A stretch of 64,000 nt of DNA from NCBI GenBank assembly GCA_017440755.1, contig JAFSGP010000004.1:33937-97936 (forward strand), read 5' to 3'. Within the stretch, counting starts at the first letter, position 1; each line of letters starts with the position of its first letter. Below the pieces are notes generated by a model, which was given only the letters and a program-made list of their open reading frames with translations, had not been told where the DNA came from and made no database searches. A program made the translations under genes and the position numbers. The stretch comes from Clostridia bacterium (GTDB lineage: Bacteria > Bacillota > Clostridia > Oscillospirales > Acutalibacteraceae). This document shows, one piece after another, positions 25,101-33,362 of this stretch.

Positions 25101-28100
25101 ACTCATCCACACCACAGGTGGCAGGCACCCAAGTGTGGTGGCCGGTGGCCTTGCCGTCGCCGATCTCGCCGCAGTTGGAGCAGAACTCGTCCTTACCGCA
25201 GTTGGCGGGCACCCAAGTGTGGTGGCCGCCGCAAATGTCCACATAGCCGGGGATAAACTTGTTACCCGCAACAGCTGCCGCCACAAAGGTGTCTACATCT
25301 TTGGTGAAGCCAAACTGGTCCAAGACTATGGCAGCATCATTAAAATGAAGGAACTGCACCTGTACGCTGGCCAGACCCTCGATGGTGCCGGTATAGTTGC
25401 TGCCAATAACATCTCTCGGCCACTGCGAAGAGGAATACAGACCGGCATCAATAGGAACGATTAACCAACCGCGAGTTCCCTTTTCGAACACGAAGTTCAT
25501 ATTGTCACCGATAGTACTTTCAACAACCTGACCGTCAATGACCTGAATGACAGGATGGCCGTTGCAAAGCGCATAACCGGTACCATCAACATCCTTAGGC
25601 ACGACATACAGCTTAAACTGACCGTCAAAGCCAGACATCGTGGTGTCGAAATAGAATACCATCGCCTCATATCCGGCAGCACCATTAACATCAAAGTTAA
25701 TGCCGTCAATATTAACCACTTTATCCGAACGGAAGAACTTCAGCGCCTGTCCGTAGGGAGTAATGCCGGAGACGAGCTCGTAGCAGCCTTCGGTAGCAGA
25801 TCCAATGTTAGCGTTATTGCTGCTAAAATCCTGAGCAATAGTGTAAATCTCATGACCGCAGGTAGTACAAACATTGCCGGAGAACGTATGAGAACCCTGA
25901 CGCTCGCCTTCGGTCTTACCGCAGTTCTTACAAGTCTTGGGCGCGCCGCAGGTAGCAGGCTGCCAGTCGTGCTGAACCGCCACATAACCGGGGATACCCT
26001 CGTTGCCCGCTACAGCCGCAGCCGCAAAGGCATCCATATCCTCCGTGAAGCCGAACTGGTCCAAAATCACGTTGGTGCCACTGTTTGCCGCACGCACCGC
26101 AATACCGGCAATGCCCTTCATCGTGGCGGAATGTGCACCGCCCCACAAAGTCCAGCTGTGGACAGCGCCAATGGGAAGCATCACCCAGCCGGAGGTACCG
26201 GCGGGCAAGGTCATGGTGAAGTTGGAGTTGATCAGCGTGGTGTTGTTGTCGTTCAGCACGCCGTTAATCACCGTAACAGTAGGATGACCGCCCTGAATGG
26301 TGGTGCCGGCGCCATCTAAGTTGACGGGAGCAAAGGCCAGCACCGCATTGGCGGAGGAGGCGCTGTTGTCATAGTAAAACACCAGTGCCTCGTCGTTTTC
26401 AGTGCCGATGGCATCGCTGAACATAATGTGCTGGAAGTTGTGGGAATTCGTGCTATTGCCCAAGGAGGACAGGTACGTAATCTGCAGAGAGTTGCCGAAC
26501 ACAGCGCCACAAGGCAACACCTTGCCGTTGACAAAGTCGTCGCTCTTGGCATTATCGAAATTCTCGGCAATCACGTACAGAGGCTTGTCAATACCGCAAA
26601 CCTCGCACTTGTTGTTGGCATCCCACTTGTGACCCAGCGCCTCGCCATCCTTATGGTCGCAGACCCTACAGATCTTGGGAGCGGTACAGGTAGCCGCCTT
26701 GTAGTCATGCGCACCGGTGGCAGCGTTCAGCAAAGCACCGCAAACGGTACAATTCTGGTCAGCGCCACAGGTGGCAGCAGGTCCGGGGGTATGTAAGCCG
26801 GTGGGCTCACCCTCGGTAATGTCACAAACCCTACAGGTCCTGGGGGCGCCACAGGTAGCATCGGCGAAATCGTGAAAGCCGGTGGGCAGACCCTGGGCCA
26901 GACCGCAGATCTGGCAGACCTTGGGCAGAGCGCAGGTAGCGTCTTTCCAAGAGTGCGCGTTATCCTCGCAGACGTCTGCATTCTCACAGCCGGGCAGGTT
27001 CACGTTGCCCGCAGAAGCGAACGCGGTGAACTGTGCCACATCGGAGGTGAAACCAAACTGGTCCACCACGATAGCTGCATCCGCATAATGAACAAACGTT
27101 AACTCCACGCCGGCAACGTCCTTCGTGGTTCCATCCCAAGAACCGGTGCCATCACCGAGCCAAGTCTCATCTGCCTGAGGTAAAGGAAGAACAACCCAAC
27201 CCTTCGAGCTCTTGGGTAACTTCAGGTTCATATTATCGGTAATAACCATCGGAGATACTACCCCATCGATAACGGTGTAGTAGGTATAACCGGCACCCAA
27301 GGTCGCAAAACGACCGCTTGCAGTATAAGGGCGCAAGCGAATAGGCGCATCTCCATTAAATCCGGAAACGGTGTTGTCGTAGTAGAAGACAATCGCCTTA
27401 TGGTCGGCAGTGCCTGCATCATCAAAATCCATTTTGATGATGCATTCGTAACCCAATCGTGTATACTTCAGTGCCTGACCGAAAGGATAGGCGGCATCGG
27501 AAACCAACGTCCAAGCGCCATTGGGGCCGGTCACAGAAGCATCGTCGAAGTTCTCGGCAATGTCATACACGCCGGCATTACAGGTCTTGCAAACACCCTT
27601 GTACCAGTTGTGACCCATTGCAACACCTTCGGTCTCGCCGCAGTCCTTACAGGTCTTGGGGGCGGTGCAGGTGGCATCGGACCAGTCGTGCTTCAGCTCC
27701 GACTCAGGCTGTACTGCTTCGCAAACCTTACAGGTATCCGCGGTCAGGCAATCGCCATCGCTGATATAGCTGTGTTCGCCCGCCTCGCGGGGAGCGGTAC
27801 AAACCGTACAAGTGGTAGCCTTGGTGCAATCCTTCTCCGCCCAGCTGTGACCCAGAGCCTCGCCGTCGGGGATCCCGCAGACAGAGCAGGTCTTGGGCGT
27901 GGTGCAGGTGGCATCCTGCCACTTATGACCGTAAACTGCGCAGGGCTGACGACGGTTGGCTACCAGACGAGCCTCGAAAGCCGCCGTAGCGAAATCCAAG
28001 GTCAGGTCGCCGATCGCAAAGCCGATATCATCCAGATACAGCGTGCCATCGGTGGTGGGGGTCAGAACGGCAGAAGTCACCGTACCGCCGGCCAACGCAC

Positions 28101-28668
28101 CGTCAAAGCCGCAGTAGTCATAGTTCATATCGATGGCGATAACACCCACGAAACCGGCAGGGATGGTCATCGCGCCATTGGAATCGACAGCGAGCATCAG
28201 GAGCCCCTCGGGGTTGGCATCCGGGAAAGCCAGATTAAAGGAATCGCTCTCACTGATCGGAGCCAACTTGATGGTATTGTTGCCATCGCTCAATTCGATA
28301 ACAACCGCCGCATCCGCCGTCAGGTCGGACGCGTCCACCCAGAAGAAGAGCGCCGTCTCATCCTCATAACCGGTGGCAGGGAACGACAGAGTCGCCGCGC
28401 TGCCCGCGGTCATCGCCCACTTATACGCGTTGCCGCTCAGTGCGTGGGACGAAACGATGGATACGCTGTCGGTCGGTGTCCAGGCATCGTCCGCCGTCAA
28501 ACCGTCGGCGTCCAGAACGACATTATAATGCGCGTCGCTGGGAGACGTGTCTGCAAAGGACCACACAGCGGTGGTAAGGAACTGCGTCGCCACCAATACG
28601 ACGGCCAGCACAGCGGCCAGCACGCGGTTGGAAAGCTTCTTAGCTCCCGCCTTGCTAAACAAGTTCAT
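19132..28668 (-). CDS. Giant modular cell-wall-anchored protein (3178 residues)
   Basis: Surface protein of unknown role. Signal peptide 1 to about 40. Then about ten beta-sandwich modules (about 180-200 residues each, typically containing E(A/N)(L/M)VF(Y/W), GW(V/I)(V/I)(L/I)P and D.(F/I)GF), most resembling carbohydrate-binding modules. The first seven are separated by six blocks of cysteine mini-domains (about 241-366, 559-693, 898-939, 1143-1306, 1524-1568, 1768-1898), with about 25 CxxC pairs in repeats of the type HxW..ATC..PKTC..CG. An Asp-rich repeat region (about 2906-3122) precedes a C-terminal sorting signal: SPSTG, hydrophobic helix, RKVTNK. The start MNLFSKAG is chosen for AAGGAGG 8 nt upstream. 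Probably binds glycan at the wall for the locus enzymes (inference). Confidence 0.85.
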   Translation of the reverse strand: MNLFSKAGAKKLSNRVLAAVLAVVLVATQFLTTAVWSFADTSPSDAHYNVVLDADGLTADDAWTPTDSVSIVSSHALSGNAYKWAMTAGSAATLSFPATGYEDETALFFWVDASDLTADAAVVIELSDGNNTIKLAPISESDSFNLAFPDANPEGLLMLAVDSNGAMTIPAGFVGVIAIDMNYDYCGFDGALAGGTVTSAVLTPTTDGTLYLDDIGFAIGDLTLDFATAAFEARLVANRRQPCAVYGHKWQDATCTTPKTCSVCGIPDGEALGHSWAEKDCTKATTCTVCTAPREAGEHSYISDGDCLTADTCKVCEAVQPESELKHDWSDATCTAPKTCKDCGETEGVAMGHNWYKGVCKTCNAGVYDIAENFDDASVTGPNGAWTLVSDAAYPFGQALKYTRLGYECIIKMDFDDAGTADHKAIVFYYDNTVSGFNGDAPIRLRPYTASGRFATLGAGYTYYTVIDGVVSPMVITDNMNLKLPKSSKGWVVLPLPQADETWLGDGTGSWDGTTKDVAGVELTFVHYADAAIVVDQFGFTSDVAQFTAFASAGNVNLPGCENADVCEDNAHSWKDATCALPKVCQICGLAQGLPTGFHDFADATCGAPRTCRVCDITEGEPTGLHTPGPAATCGADQNCTVCGALLNAATGAHDYKAATCTAPKICRVCDHKDGEALGHKWDANNKCEVCGIDKPLYVIAENFDNAKSDDFVNGKVLPCGAVFGNSLQITYLSSLGNSTNSHNFQHIMFSDAIGTENDEALVFYYDNSASSANAVLAFAPVNLDGAGTTIQGGHPTVTVINGVLNDNNTTLINSNFTMTLPAGTSGWVMLPIGAVHSWTLWGGAHSATMKGIAGIAVRAANSGTNVILDQFGFTEDMDAFAAAAVAGNEGIPGYVAVQHDWQPATCGAPKTCKNCGKTEGERQGSHTFSGNVCTTCGHEIYTIAQDFSSNNANIGSATEGCYELVSGITPYGQALKFFRSDKVVNIDGINFDVNGAAGYEAMVFYFDTTMSGFDGQFKLYVVPKDVDGTGYALCNGHPVIQVIDGQVVESTIGDNMNFVFEKGTRGWLIVPIDAGLYSSSQWPRDVIGSNYTGTIEGLASVQVQFLHFNDAAIVLDQFGFTKDVDTFVAAAVAGNKFIPGYVDICGGHHTWVPANCGKDEFCSNCGEIGDGKATGHHTWVPATCGVDEYCSVCGAEGDDKATGNHDFSIAATCVKPGYCSVCNAVDPDAPATGVHAWDKDAPNCGYPQICTVCSAQQGTPTGDHKKLLASCVEKERCEKCGMTFGEEPAGHKWGADGKCEKCGNLPANTVGENFKDYVSGADFTKLPCASPFGDSIKLVTGKDYTNLKFSTVGPAGSEALYFWYDAAEATADVKVNIFPRYKGGCGVVFKGVHTDQNGDVLTYGHPVTSIINGVKKENNNTLFSENFTMTLKKGSSGWIILPIDVNKYGAAAKEAGIVDVSTLWSYGGGDQVFYGTAADIASIDVRLVSGGSIVLDQFGFTESMDAYAEMVAAGNEELDGYTGNQHDWAKANCGAPKTCKGCGKTEGKREGNHSWKNNACTKCGQEIYTVAQSFSANKANIGTATKGSYELVKNKTPFGQALKFFRSDSAVTIKSINFDTNGTAAHKALVFYYDATESGYSGEFSVRFIPRDINGNGYVIGKGHPVYKIIDGKVIETAVHENLNLRFSSGTRGWVVVPINDADYDTMWKYDNGNGPYTGTMEDLAGVEVELTYFNDAGIVFDQFGFTKDVETFAAAAVDGNKYIKGFDCAACAKGEHTWIKATCGRDQFCSACGEVGKDKATGKHPWKDANCGYPKTCTVCGATEGEPVGTHKKVEATCGADAYCSVCQMVFEPATGEHDWKPADCEYPKTCKVCAATQGVALGHKWLNGFCDNCGLEEGDYTVVLNFDGRNPLANSNPKATYIMADCGYTGNALILDRGATPGLNSSQLKFKPTGNGDEEALVFYLDASHNTANGSLTLYVFGQINKNGDGSCLKPLAGKSIYTVSKDGKKGEVTVDSGNGVPYDAGFEGWYIIPFDTITHDHWKSTIDPKTGKLLELKKNELVSGTANEFFLGHGGAYGSFFEMDNFGFTNDVDAFISEAMKGKINSDVAAEKDMQSNVGGPAPDFSGGQDDTAPDLSNPTPSDYNIAVDFDEKMYTDLLDHESEEGNAGFSRVVNENLGKPNFSGNSLWWDRGGDGTVTTVKMSFNPTGYSDENAMVFWIDTSGMFTEGHPITVLLYGKDADGAEVCMRMNGTQVYRLVNTKTGKVIDRVCTADGSVYIPGNFQGFVVLPFAAMESHWGGYVKMKPGTADKVWFQHSYTYNEQLYIDNIGFTHNIENFTEKALAGKLNAKNQRVDVGVTKLPMPDGAGISDTNLSGGLDGKTADNKAFHTAVNFNSKAPIPTISNGYFKLAKEGLSGYGSGLNWFKYDTELATEMTFSTTDNGLATDEGYAFWLSTEESGSLSDMKMRLMLYDSAVGEDGVATTRCWKLAEGGTCYYIQNGQATSSLIKVKEMVDIPKGFAGWVIIPYESLIHHWGVPVGQAASDQKLDPAAVSNLNLYYASKAVTASLQVDEIGFFSNARDFIESMGCEFPKPPVTNVVFNSLDRTFGEGGLGSSAANGPIAWTDSKGTKLEYNSDFSNDSYSLYIQAAANGAVHFPLDKAKHEDDPFGVQEVSKLKEFTGLGFWITTEDAAADINLSILLNNGKTVKIEPNGDPSCMYRLVDENIALTTAYLFTNDDTIHVPANFTGWVVVDTNVFETGKWDLSMLKEFIITFKNDTTAYVDTFCSAKSAVSLIVNEMNYPLDTNLLVSTDESKVTITTNADGENLITLLAPMSSTDFRDIVDVRGGYRIIFSDAKDAQAFGNVDKMSKVAGLKVYLGSVEQATYLVTTVIAPEEEEPIKDGIDIDGDGIIDGIGIDLDGDGVYDGMLIDIDGDGIFDGLDLDFDGIIDAIDVNGDGRFDGIDIDGDLVIDGLGVDVNGDGLFDGVLEGIDVNGDGIWDGIDIDWDGVVDYYDINGDGVCDGIGIDMGADGIVEFVIYGVDFDGDGLFDGVDMNGDGISEGVALDLDADGIMDGVGVDLAGTGFVNGMAIDLNGDGLFDGVDVNFDGAIDFEVIGGDLNNIPGLTFPGADGNFPGTSPSTGERSSLWVYILGAAMLCVVVAIGYYNRKVTNK
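19135..19242 (-). other. Sortase sorting signal of the giant protein (SPSTG)
   Basis: The last 36 residues are SPSTGE, a spacer, the hydrophobic run LWVYILGAAMLCVVVAIGYY, and a basic tail RKVTNK. This is the layout of LPXTG-type anchors. The (S/P)PXTG variant is the recognition motif of the Clostridioides difficile SrtB class. No sortase gene is in the window. Confidence 0.85.
19300..19955 (-). repeat. Aspartate-rich DxDGDG repeat region of the giant protein
   Basis: About 20 tandem units of roughly 10-12 residues of the form D(I/L/V)(D/N)GDG(I/L)FDG encode a highly acidic segment. DxDGDG loops are the calcium ligands of dockerin-type and thrombospondin type-3-like repeats, so calcium binding and stiffening of the stalk are expected. 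At DNA level this is a degenerate tandem repeat, not a CRISPR array. Confidence 0.9.
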
Positions 28669-29015
28669 TTCATCTACCTCCTTAAAAAATGGCATACTGA
28701 GCCTTACCCTCTCCTTTGGTAAAACTCTAATACTAACAAAATTAAACTCTTCTTTTTCGGCGCACATGAAAAATGGCACCGAAAAAGCATTTTACGTCCA
28801 TAAAACCCTTATCAGCTCCTCTGTATGGTATTTTTGGCATAAAAAGCGGGTAAAAAGCCCATAATTTGGGCGTTTTTCTGCATCTTTCAACCAAAAATGG
28901 GCGCACTACGGCACATTTAACCATTTTTATCATACAGATTATAGCAGATTTTGTTTAATTCGTATTTACACAATATTGCAAAACGTTTGTATTATATTAA
29001 CGGATTTGGGAATTA
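28669..29015 (-). promoter_or_regulatory. Long AT-rich leader and promoter region of the giant gene
   Basis: No gene in these 347 nt. On the minus strand an extended -10, TGCTATAAT (TATAAT at 28943-28938), gives a leader of about 265 nt. The leader can form two hairpins: TTTTTCGG/CCGAAAAA around 28756-28790, and GCCCA/TGGGC at 28857-28871 followed by TTTTTA, terminator-like. This could be an attenuated or regulated leader. The -35 position is poor, as expected for an extended -10 promoter or one needing an activator. Confidence 0.45.
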
Positions 29016-31382
29016 TTACTTTTCAGTAGCAATAACCCACTCATCGGCTTGCGGAGTCAGGAGATAGACTGTTTCAGGCTGCAGAGAGCACGGTTTTTCC
29101 GTACCGTTGCAAACCAGATTGACAGGGGTTTTCGCATCAAAAGCAGCACCGGTCACCAGACGGGCAGACTGTATTTTGCCATCCGTCCACGTGATATCCA
29201 CCGACAGGTCGCCGGGAGCGCGCAAGCCCTTAACTTCGCCGTTTTTCCAGTTGGTAGGCAGGCAGGGAAGCAGCAGCACCTTATCCTTATAGCACTGCAG
29301 CAGCAGCTCCACCACCGCGGCGCTGAAACCAAAGTTGCCGTCTATCTGGAAGAAGCCGAAGGCGTTCTCGTTAAGCGGCTTTTCGTGGGCGGTGCGGGTA
29401 TCCGGCAGTTCGTCGTCTGCCACGTAGAAATCGAAGCCGTTGTACTTAACAGAAGCGAGTATGAAATATTGCAGCAGCTCGGTGACCTGCTCGCGCCGTC
29501 CGAAGCGGGCCGCCAAGGCGATAGCCCAAGCGCGGCTCCAGCCCAAACGGCCGCCGCCGTTGGCCAGACGCCAATCGTAGGCCTTTTTCGCGCCCTCCAG
29601 CAAAACGGGGTCATCCATATAGATGTCACCGGGGTACACGCCGTAGATGTGGGACAGGTGACGGTGACCGGGGTCGGTCTCCTCGTATGCCTTGTCGTAT
29701 TCCAACAGCATACCCTTGTCATCCAGCGTGAACCAACGCATACGGGCGCGGGCCGCCTTTGCCTGCGCCAGCAGGTCGCTGTCTACGCCCAGCGCCGCAC
29801 AGCCGGCGGCATAGTTATCCAGCAATTCCGCTATCATACAGATGTCCGAGGCGGAGGAGGTCGCCACCGAGGTGACCTCCTTCTTGCCGTTCACCACCGT
29901 ATAGAAGGTGTTTTCCGGCGAGGTGGAGGGACAGGTTACCAGCTGACCCTTTTCGTCCTCTACCATCCAACTCAGGCAGAACCGCACCGCCCCCTCCATG
30001 ATGGGCAGAGCGTGGTCGCGGAGGAACGTCTTATCCAGCGTATAGCGATAGTGGTTGTAAATATGCTGGCACAGCCACACACCCGCCAGCGGCCACAAGC
30101 CAAAGCGGGCCTCCAGCTTGGTGGGGGTCATCTTGCCCCACATATCCACATTGTGGTTCATGCACCAGCCTTCGCAGCCAAAGTAGTCCTTCGCCACCTT
30201 TTCGCCCTCGGGGATAACCGTTTCCAGCCACAACGCCAGCTGCTCACCGCATTCCGGCAGACCGCAGGACTCCACGTGCCAGTAGTTCATCGGCAGGTTG
30301 ATATTGGTGGTGTAGTTGCCGCTCCACGCGGGACGCACGTCCCAGTTCCAGATGCCCTGCAGGTTGGCAGGCAGGCCCTGACGGGAGGAAGCAATGGACA
30401 AATAGCGACCGTAGGCAAACAGCATCTCGTACAGAGGCAAAGAATGCTCGCCGCGGCGGGCAGCATCCACCAGCGCCTGCATATCGTAGTCGCCGTCGGA
30501 ATCCCCCAACCGCAAGGTGGTGCGACCGAACTGCTCGGTGGCATCCGCCACGTGGCGGGCGTACAGATCGCCCAGACGGGCAGCCGCCGCATCCAACGTA
30601 GCGGCGCAGTCCTCTACGTAGTTGGGGTGAGCAAAGGTGTTCTGCGAATTGCACAAAATGGTGCAGCGAGTCGCCTCGGCCACAATCACCTTGTCCCCAC
30701 GGGTAGTGACGGTACCGTCGGTGTATACCCGCGCCTCAATGCAGAAGCGCAGACCCAGCCCCTCGTCGTACACCACGGGGTTGGGGTGAGCCAAATGGTA
30801 GTTGGGTACCACGTGGTCGGGACACTGGCCGGTCAGCCGCACGGTATTGCCCTGCGCCGTGGTGGCGCACTCCAGCTGGCTGGACAGGGACATCTCAAAC
30901 ACTAACGTACCCTCGCGCTCCGCCTCCCATTCCATCACCAGCACGTCGTCCGGCTTGGAAACATAGGCGCGGCGGGTATATCCGGCGCTGGCAGGACCGT
31001 AGCCGCGGCGGTAGGTGACGGTGGCCACCGACTCCTCCATGGACAGGGCGTGGCAGTAATCCGTTACGCCTGCCTCCAGCATGGTGTTCAGGTGCAGGTC
31101 GCCCATAGGCATATAGGACTCGGACAACTCGCCCAACATATTCTGTTCAATCAGCTGCTGCGCCTTGTAATTTTCACCGGCAAACAGCAGGTGGCGCACC
31201 TCTTCCAAACAGGGGAGCGCCTTGGGGTTGGTGCGGTCGATGGGATGTCCTGACCAGAGGGTATCCTCATTGAGAATCACCCGCTCCTCTCGCACGCCGC
31301 CGAGGACCATAGCGCCCAGTCGACCGTTGCCCAAAGGATAGCCACCGAAGGCATCCTTGGCCTCTTTATACAATTTCAGCAT
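29016..31382 (-). CDS. GH95-family alpha-L-fucosidase (or alpha-galactosidase)
   Basis: A 788-residue cytoplasmic enzyme expected to remove alpha-1,2-linked fucose by inversion. The N-terminal beta-domain starts with YPLGNGRLGAMVLGG and NEDTLWSG, hallmark GH95 text. In the (alpha/alpha)6 barrel, Asn360/Asn362 (TTNINLPMNYW), Glu490 (STSPEN) and Asp681 (DGNFG) fall where the catalytic set of Bifidobacterium AfcA (Asn421, Asn423, Glu566, Asp766) would be. No signal peptide. The start MLKLYKEAK follows AAGGAG; a longer in-frame start at 31553 would run back into the permease region and is rejected. It follows the second permease pair, so imported fucosylated oligosaccharides are the likely substrate. 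Some GH95 enzymes prefer L-galactose. Confidence 0.9.
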   Translation of the reverse strand: MLKLYKEAKDAFGGYPLGNGRLGAMVLGGVREERVILNEDTLWSGHPIDRTNPKALPCLEEVRHLLFAGENYKAQQLIEQNMLGELSESYMPMGDLHLNTMLEAGVTDYCHALSMEESVATVTYRRGYGPASAGYTRRAYVSKPDDVLVMEWEAEREGTLVFEMSLSSQLECATTAQGNTVRLTGQCPDHVVPNYHLAHPNPVVYDEGLGLRFCIEARVYTDGTVTTRGDKVIVAEATRCTILCNSQNTFAHPNYVEDCAATLDAAAARLGDLYARHVADATEQFGRTTLRLGDSDGDYDMQALVDAARRGEHSLPLYEMLFAYGRYLSIASSRQGLPANLQGIWNWDVRPAWSGNYTTNINLPMNYWHVESCGLPECGEQLALWLETVIPEGEKVAKDYFGCEGWCMNHNVDMWGKMTPTKLEARFGLWPLAGVWLCQHIYNHYRYTLDKTFLRDHALPIMEGAVRFCLSWMVEDEKGQLVTCPSTSPENTFYTVVNGKKEVTSVATSSASDICMIAELLDNYAAGCAALGVDSDLLAQAKAARARMRWFTLDDKGMLLEYDKAYEETDPGHRHLSHIYGVYPGDIYMDDPVLLEGAKKAYDWRLANGGGRLGWSRAWAIALAARFGRREQVTELLQYFILASVKYNGFDFYVADDELPDTRTAHEKPLNENAFGFFQIDGNFGFSAAVVELLLQCYKDKVLLLPCLPTNWKNGEVKGLRAPGDLSVDITWTDGKIQSARLVTGAAFDAKTPVNLVCNGTEKPCSLQPETVYLLTPQADEWVIATEK

Positions 31383-31409
31383 AGTTTGCTCCTTCTTTTT
31401 CAGAGTGTG

Positions 31410-31445
31410 ACAGCCCCGCCCTCCCACCAAGGAAAGCGAGGCTGT
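31410..31445 (-). other. Hairpin between permease gene and GH95
   Basis: A 10-bp stem, ACAGCCCCGC/GCGAGGCTGT with one G-U pair, sits between the permease stop and the GH95 ribosome site, without a U-run. Likely an operon-internal processing or stability hairpin. Confidence 0.5.
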
Positions 31446-31459
31446 GTTATGGCAATGAA

Positions 31460-32443
31460 TTAACCGACGATACCGGATTTCACGATACTCTCGGTGAACT
31501 TGCGCTGCAGAACACAATACATAATCAGAATCGGCAGCACGTAGATCAGACAAGCGGCCTGCATTGTGATGGTCATCTGCGCAGAACCCGGAGATATCAT
31601 ACTGCTCAGCGCAGACTGCAGACGGCTGAACATAACCGACATCAGGTTGAACTCATTCATAATCATAGCGGACTGAACGTAGTCGTTCCAATACCACACG
31701 AAGGTCAGCAAGAAGGTAACCAGCGTGATGGGGCCGGCATTGGGCCACATAACACGCAGATAGGTGGTGAAGAAACCGCAGCCGTCAATGTACGCCGCGT
31801 CCTCCAACTCGGCGGGCAGGCCGGTATAGTAGGAACGGAACATATACACAAACAGACCCGCACGGATACCGCTGGCCGAAATGGTGGCGATAAAGTGAGG
31901 CCACAGGGTGTTAAGCAGGGATACATCCCACGCTTTCTCACCAAACAGCTTGCCCAGCTGACCGATACCGAAGAAATCGAAGTGGGTGTAGTTCACAAAC
32001 AAGGACAGGGTGGTGGTCTGCGCAGGCACAACCAAGGTGAACAGCACCAACGCAAACAGCAGACCCTTGAACTTAAAGTTAAACTTAGCAAAGCCGTAAC
32101 CCACCAAAGAGCAGGAAACACACTGCAGCACCGCACTCATCAACACCAATCCGGCCGTGGAGAAAAAGGTCTTTGCATACTGCATCTCGGTAAAGGCGTA
32201 TTTAATGTTTTCAATGGTATAGGTTTTGGGAATCCAGATGACGGCAGCATCATACACTTCGTTCTCGACACGTACCGACATACTCAGCATATACAGCATG
32301 GGATAAAGGATGATGAAGCCCACACCGAACAGCAGCAAAAAGCGGAAGATACTGTACGCACCCATACCCGCTTTCTGCGCCATTTTGCGATTGCGGTCAG
32401 AGTTTTCAGTCATCGTCTTGATTTTAGTAAGTATAGCACTCAT
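31460..32443 (-). CDS. Carbohydrate ABC transporter permease, MalG type (importer 2)
   Basis: A 327-residue inner-membrane permease with about six membrane helices. The EAA loop that contacts the ATPase is visible as LEDAAYIDGCGFFTTYLRV ending in a proline a few residues later. The N-terminal cytosolic stretch (to about residue 30) precedes helix 1, FRFLLLFGVGFIILYPMLYML. ATG at 32443 is preferred over the upstream ATG because GGAGGT lies 8 nt before it. It pairs with the next upstream gene to form one heterodimeric channel. No ATPase gene is in the locus. Confidence 0.9.
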   Translation of the reverse strand: MSAILTKIKTMTENSDRNRKMAQKAGMGAYSIFRFLLLFGVGFIILYPMLYMLSMSVRVENEVYDAAVIWIPKTYTIENIKYAFTEMQYAKTFFSTAGLVLMSAVLQCVSCSLVGYGFAKFNFKFKGLLFALVLFTLVVPAQTTTLSLFVNYTHFDFFGIGQLGKLFGEKAWDVSLLNTLWPHFIATISASGIRAGLFVYMFRSYYTGLPAELEDAAYIDGCGFFTTYLRVMWPNAGPITLVTFLLTFVWYWNDYVQSAMIMNEFNLMSVMFSRLQSALSSMISPGSAQMTITMQAACLIYVLPILIMYCVLQRKFTESIVKSGIVG

Positions 32444-32457
32444 TTCCTTCACCTCCA

Positions 32458-33357
32458 TCAATCACGAGACTTGGCGTTAAACACCACGTAGATAATCATA
32501 ACCACAAGGAACACCACGAGGAAGTTAACCCACGCTAACGCAGAAGAATAATCAATCATCACGCGCTGAGAGTAATCCTGCACCAGCTTCATAACCTCAG
32601 ACGAATAACTGGTATAGTTATCGATAAAGGTATACAGCAGGTTCAGCACCAACATGGGCATAATCATCGGGAAAGTAACCTTCCAGAAAGTCTCCCACGC
32701 AGTAGCGCCTTCCACCTTAGCTACCTCGTACAGGGTGCCCTCAACCGACTGCAAAGCCGCCAAGAAAATCAGAATCTGAATACCCGACTGCCAGGTGAGG
32801 TTGAAAATGTTGTTAACCAGCGTGTTGATTTCGTTAATCAGGTCGGCGTTCATGTTGGTTTCCTGAAGCAATTCGGAAATGAAATCGCTCTGGAACAAAC
32901 CGCCGTTGCCCACATTACCCGACATCAAAGCACCCATCATAGAGCTGCCGGTGATGGTGTCCATCACCAAGCTGCCCGCCACGATAACCGGCAGGAAGAA
33001 CACCGCACGGAAAGCGGTACGACCCTTGAACTCCTGGTTCAGCATAATCGCCATAATCAAGCTGAAGATAACAATCAGGGGCGTCTGCACGATAACCGAG
33101 GAGAAGGTGTTCCACAAAGCGGGTAAGAAGGTGGAGTCGGTGACAAACGCCTCGTAGTAATTGGCAAAGCCGACCCACGTGGTATCCACATAGCCATTCT
33201 CAATGGTTACCTCGGAAAAACTGTAAATCAAGGAGTTGGCCAGTGGGAGAACGGTCAGGTAGATGAAACCGAAAATCCAGATGGCGATGAACGCATAACC
33301 AATATAGTTCTTTTTGGTTTCGTAGGAAATCGGCTTACGCTGTTTCGCATTACTCAT
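32458..33357 (-). CDS. Carbohydrate ABC transporter permease, UgpA/LacF type (importer 2)
   Basis: A 299-residue permease with six predicted helices; helix 1 is FIAIWIFGFIYLTVLPLANSL. EAA loop LYEVAKVEGATAWETFWKV followed by TFPMIMP. Start: ATG at 33357 (MSNAKQ) or GTG at 33366. Upstream GGGGGG and AGGAG make both usable. The stop of the DUF5696 gene overlaps this start region, so translation is coupled. Partner of the MalG-type permease downstream. Confidence 0.88.
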   Translation of the reverse strand: MSNAKQRKPISYETKKNYIGYAFIAIWIFGFIYLTVLPLANSLIYSFSEVTIENGYVDTTWVGFANYYEAFVTDSTFLPALWNTFSSVIVQTPLIVIFSLIMAIMLNQEFKGRTAFRAVFFLPVIVAGSLVMDTITGSSMMGALMSGNVGNGGLFQSDFISELLQETNMNADLINEINTLVNNIFNLTWQSGIQILIFLAALQSVEGTLYEVAKVEGATAWETFWKVTFPMIMPMLVLNLLYTFIDNYTSYSSEVMKLVQDYSQRVMIDYSSALAWVNFLVVFLVVMIIYVVFNAKSRD

Positions 33358-33362
33358 TCTCC

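Noticed and set aside
19300..28000. Possible CRISPR or DNA repeat array
   Set aside because: The repeats are degenerate at DNA level, in frame, and encode conserved DGDG and CxxC protein units.
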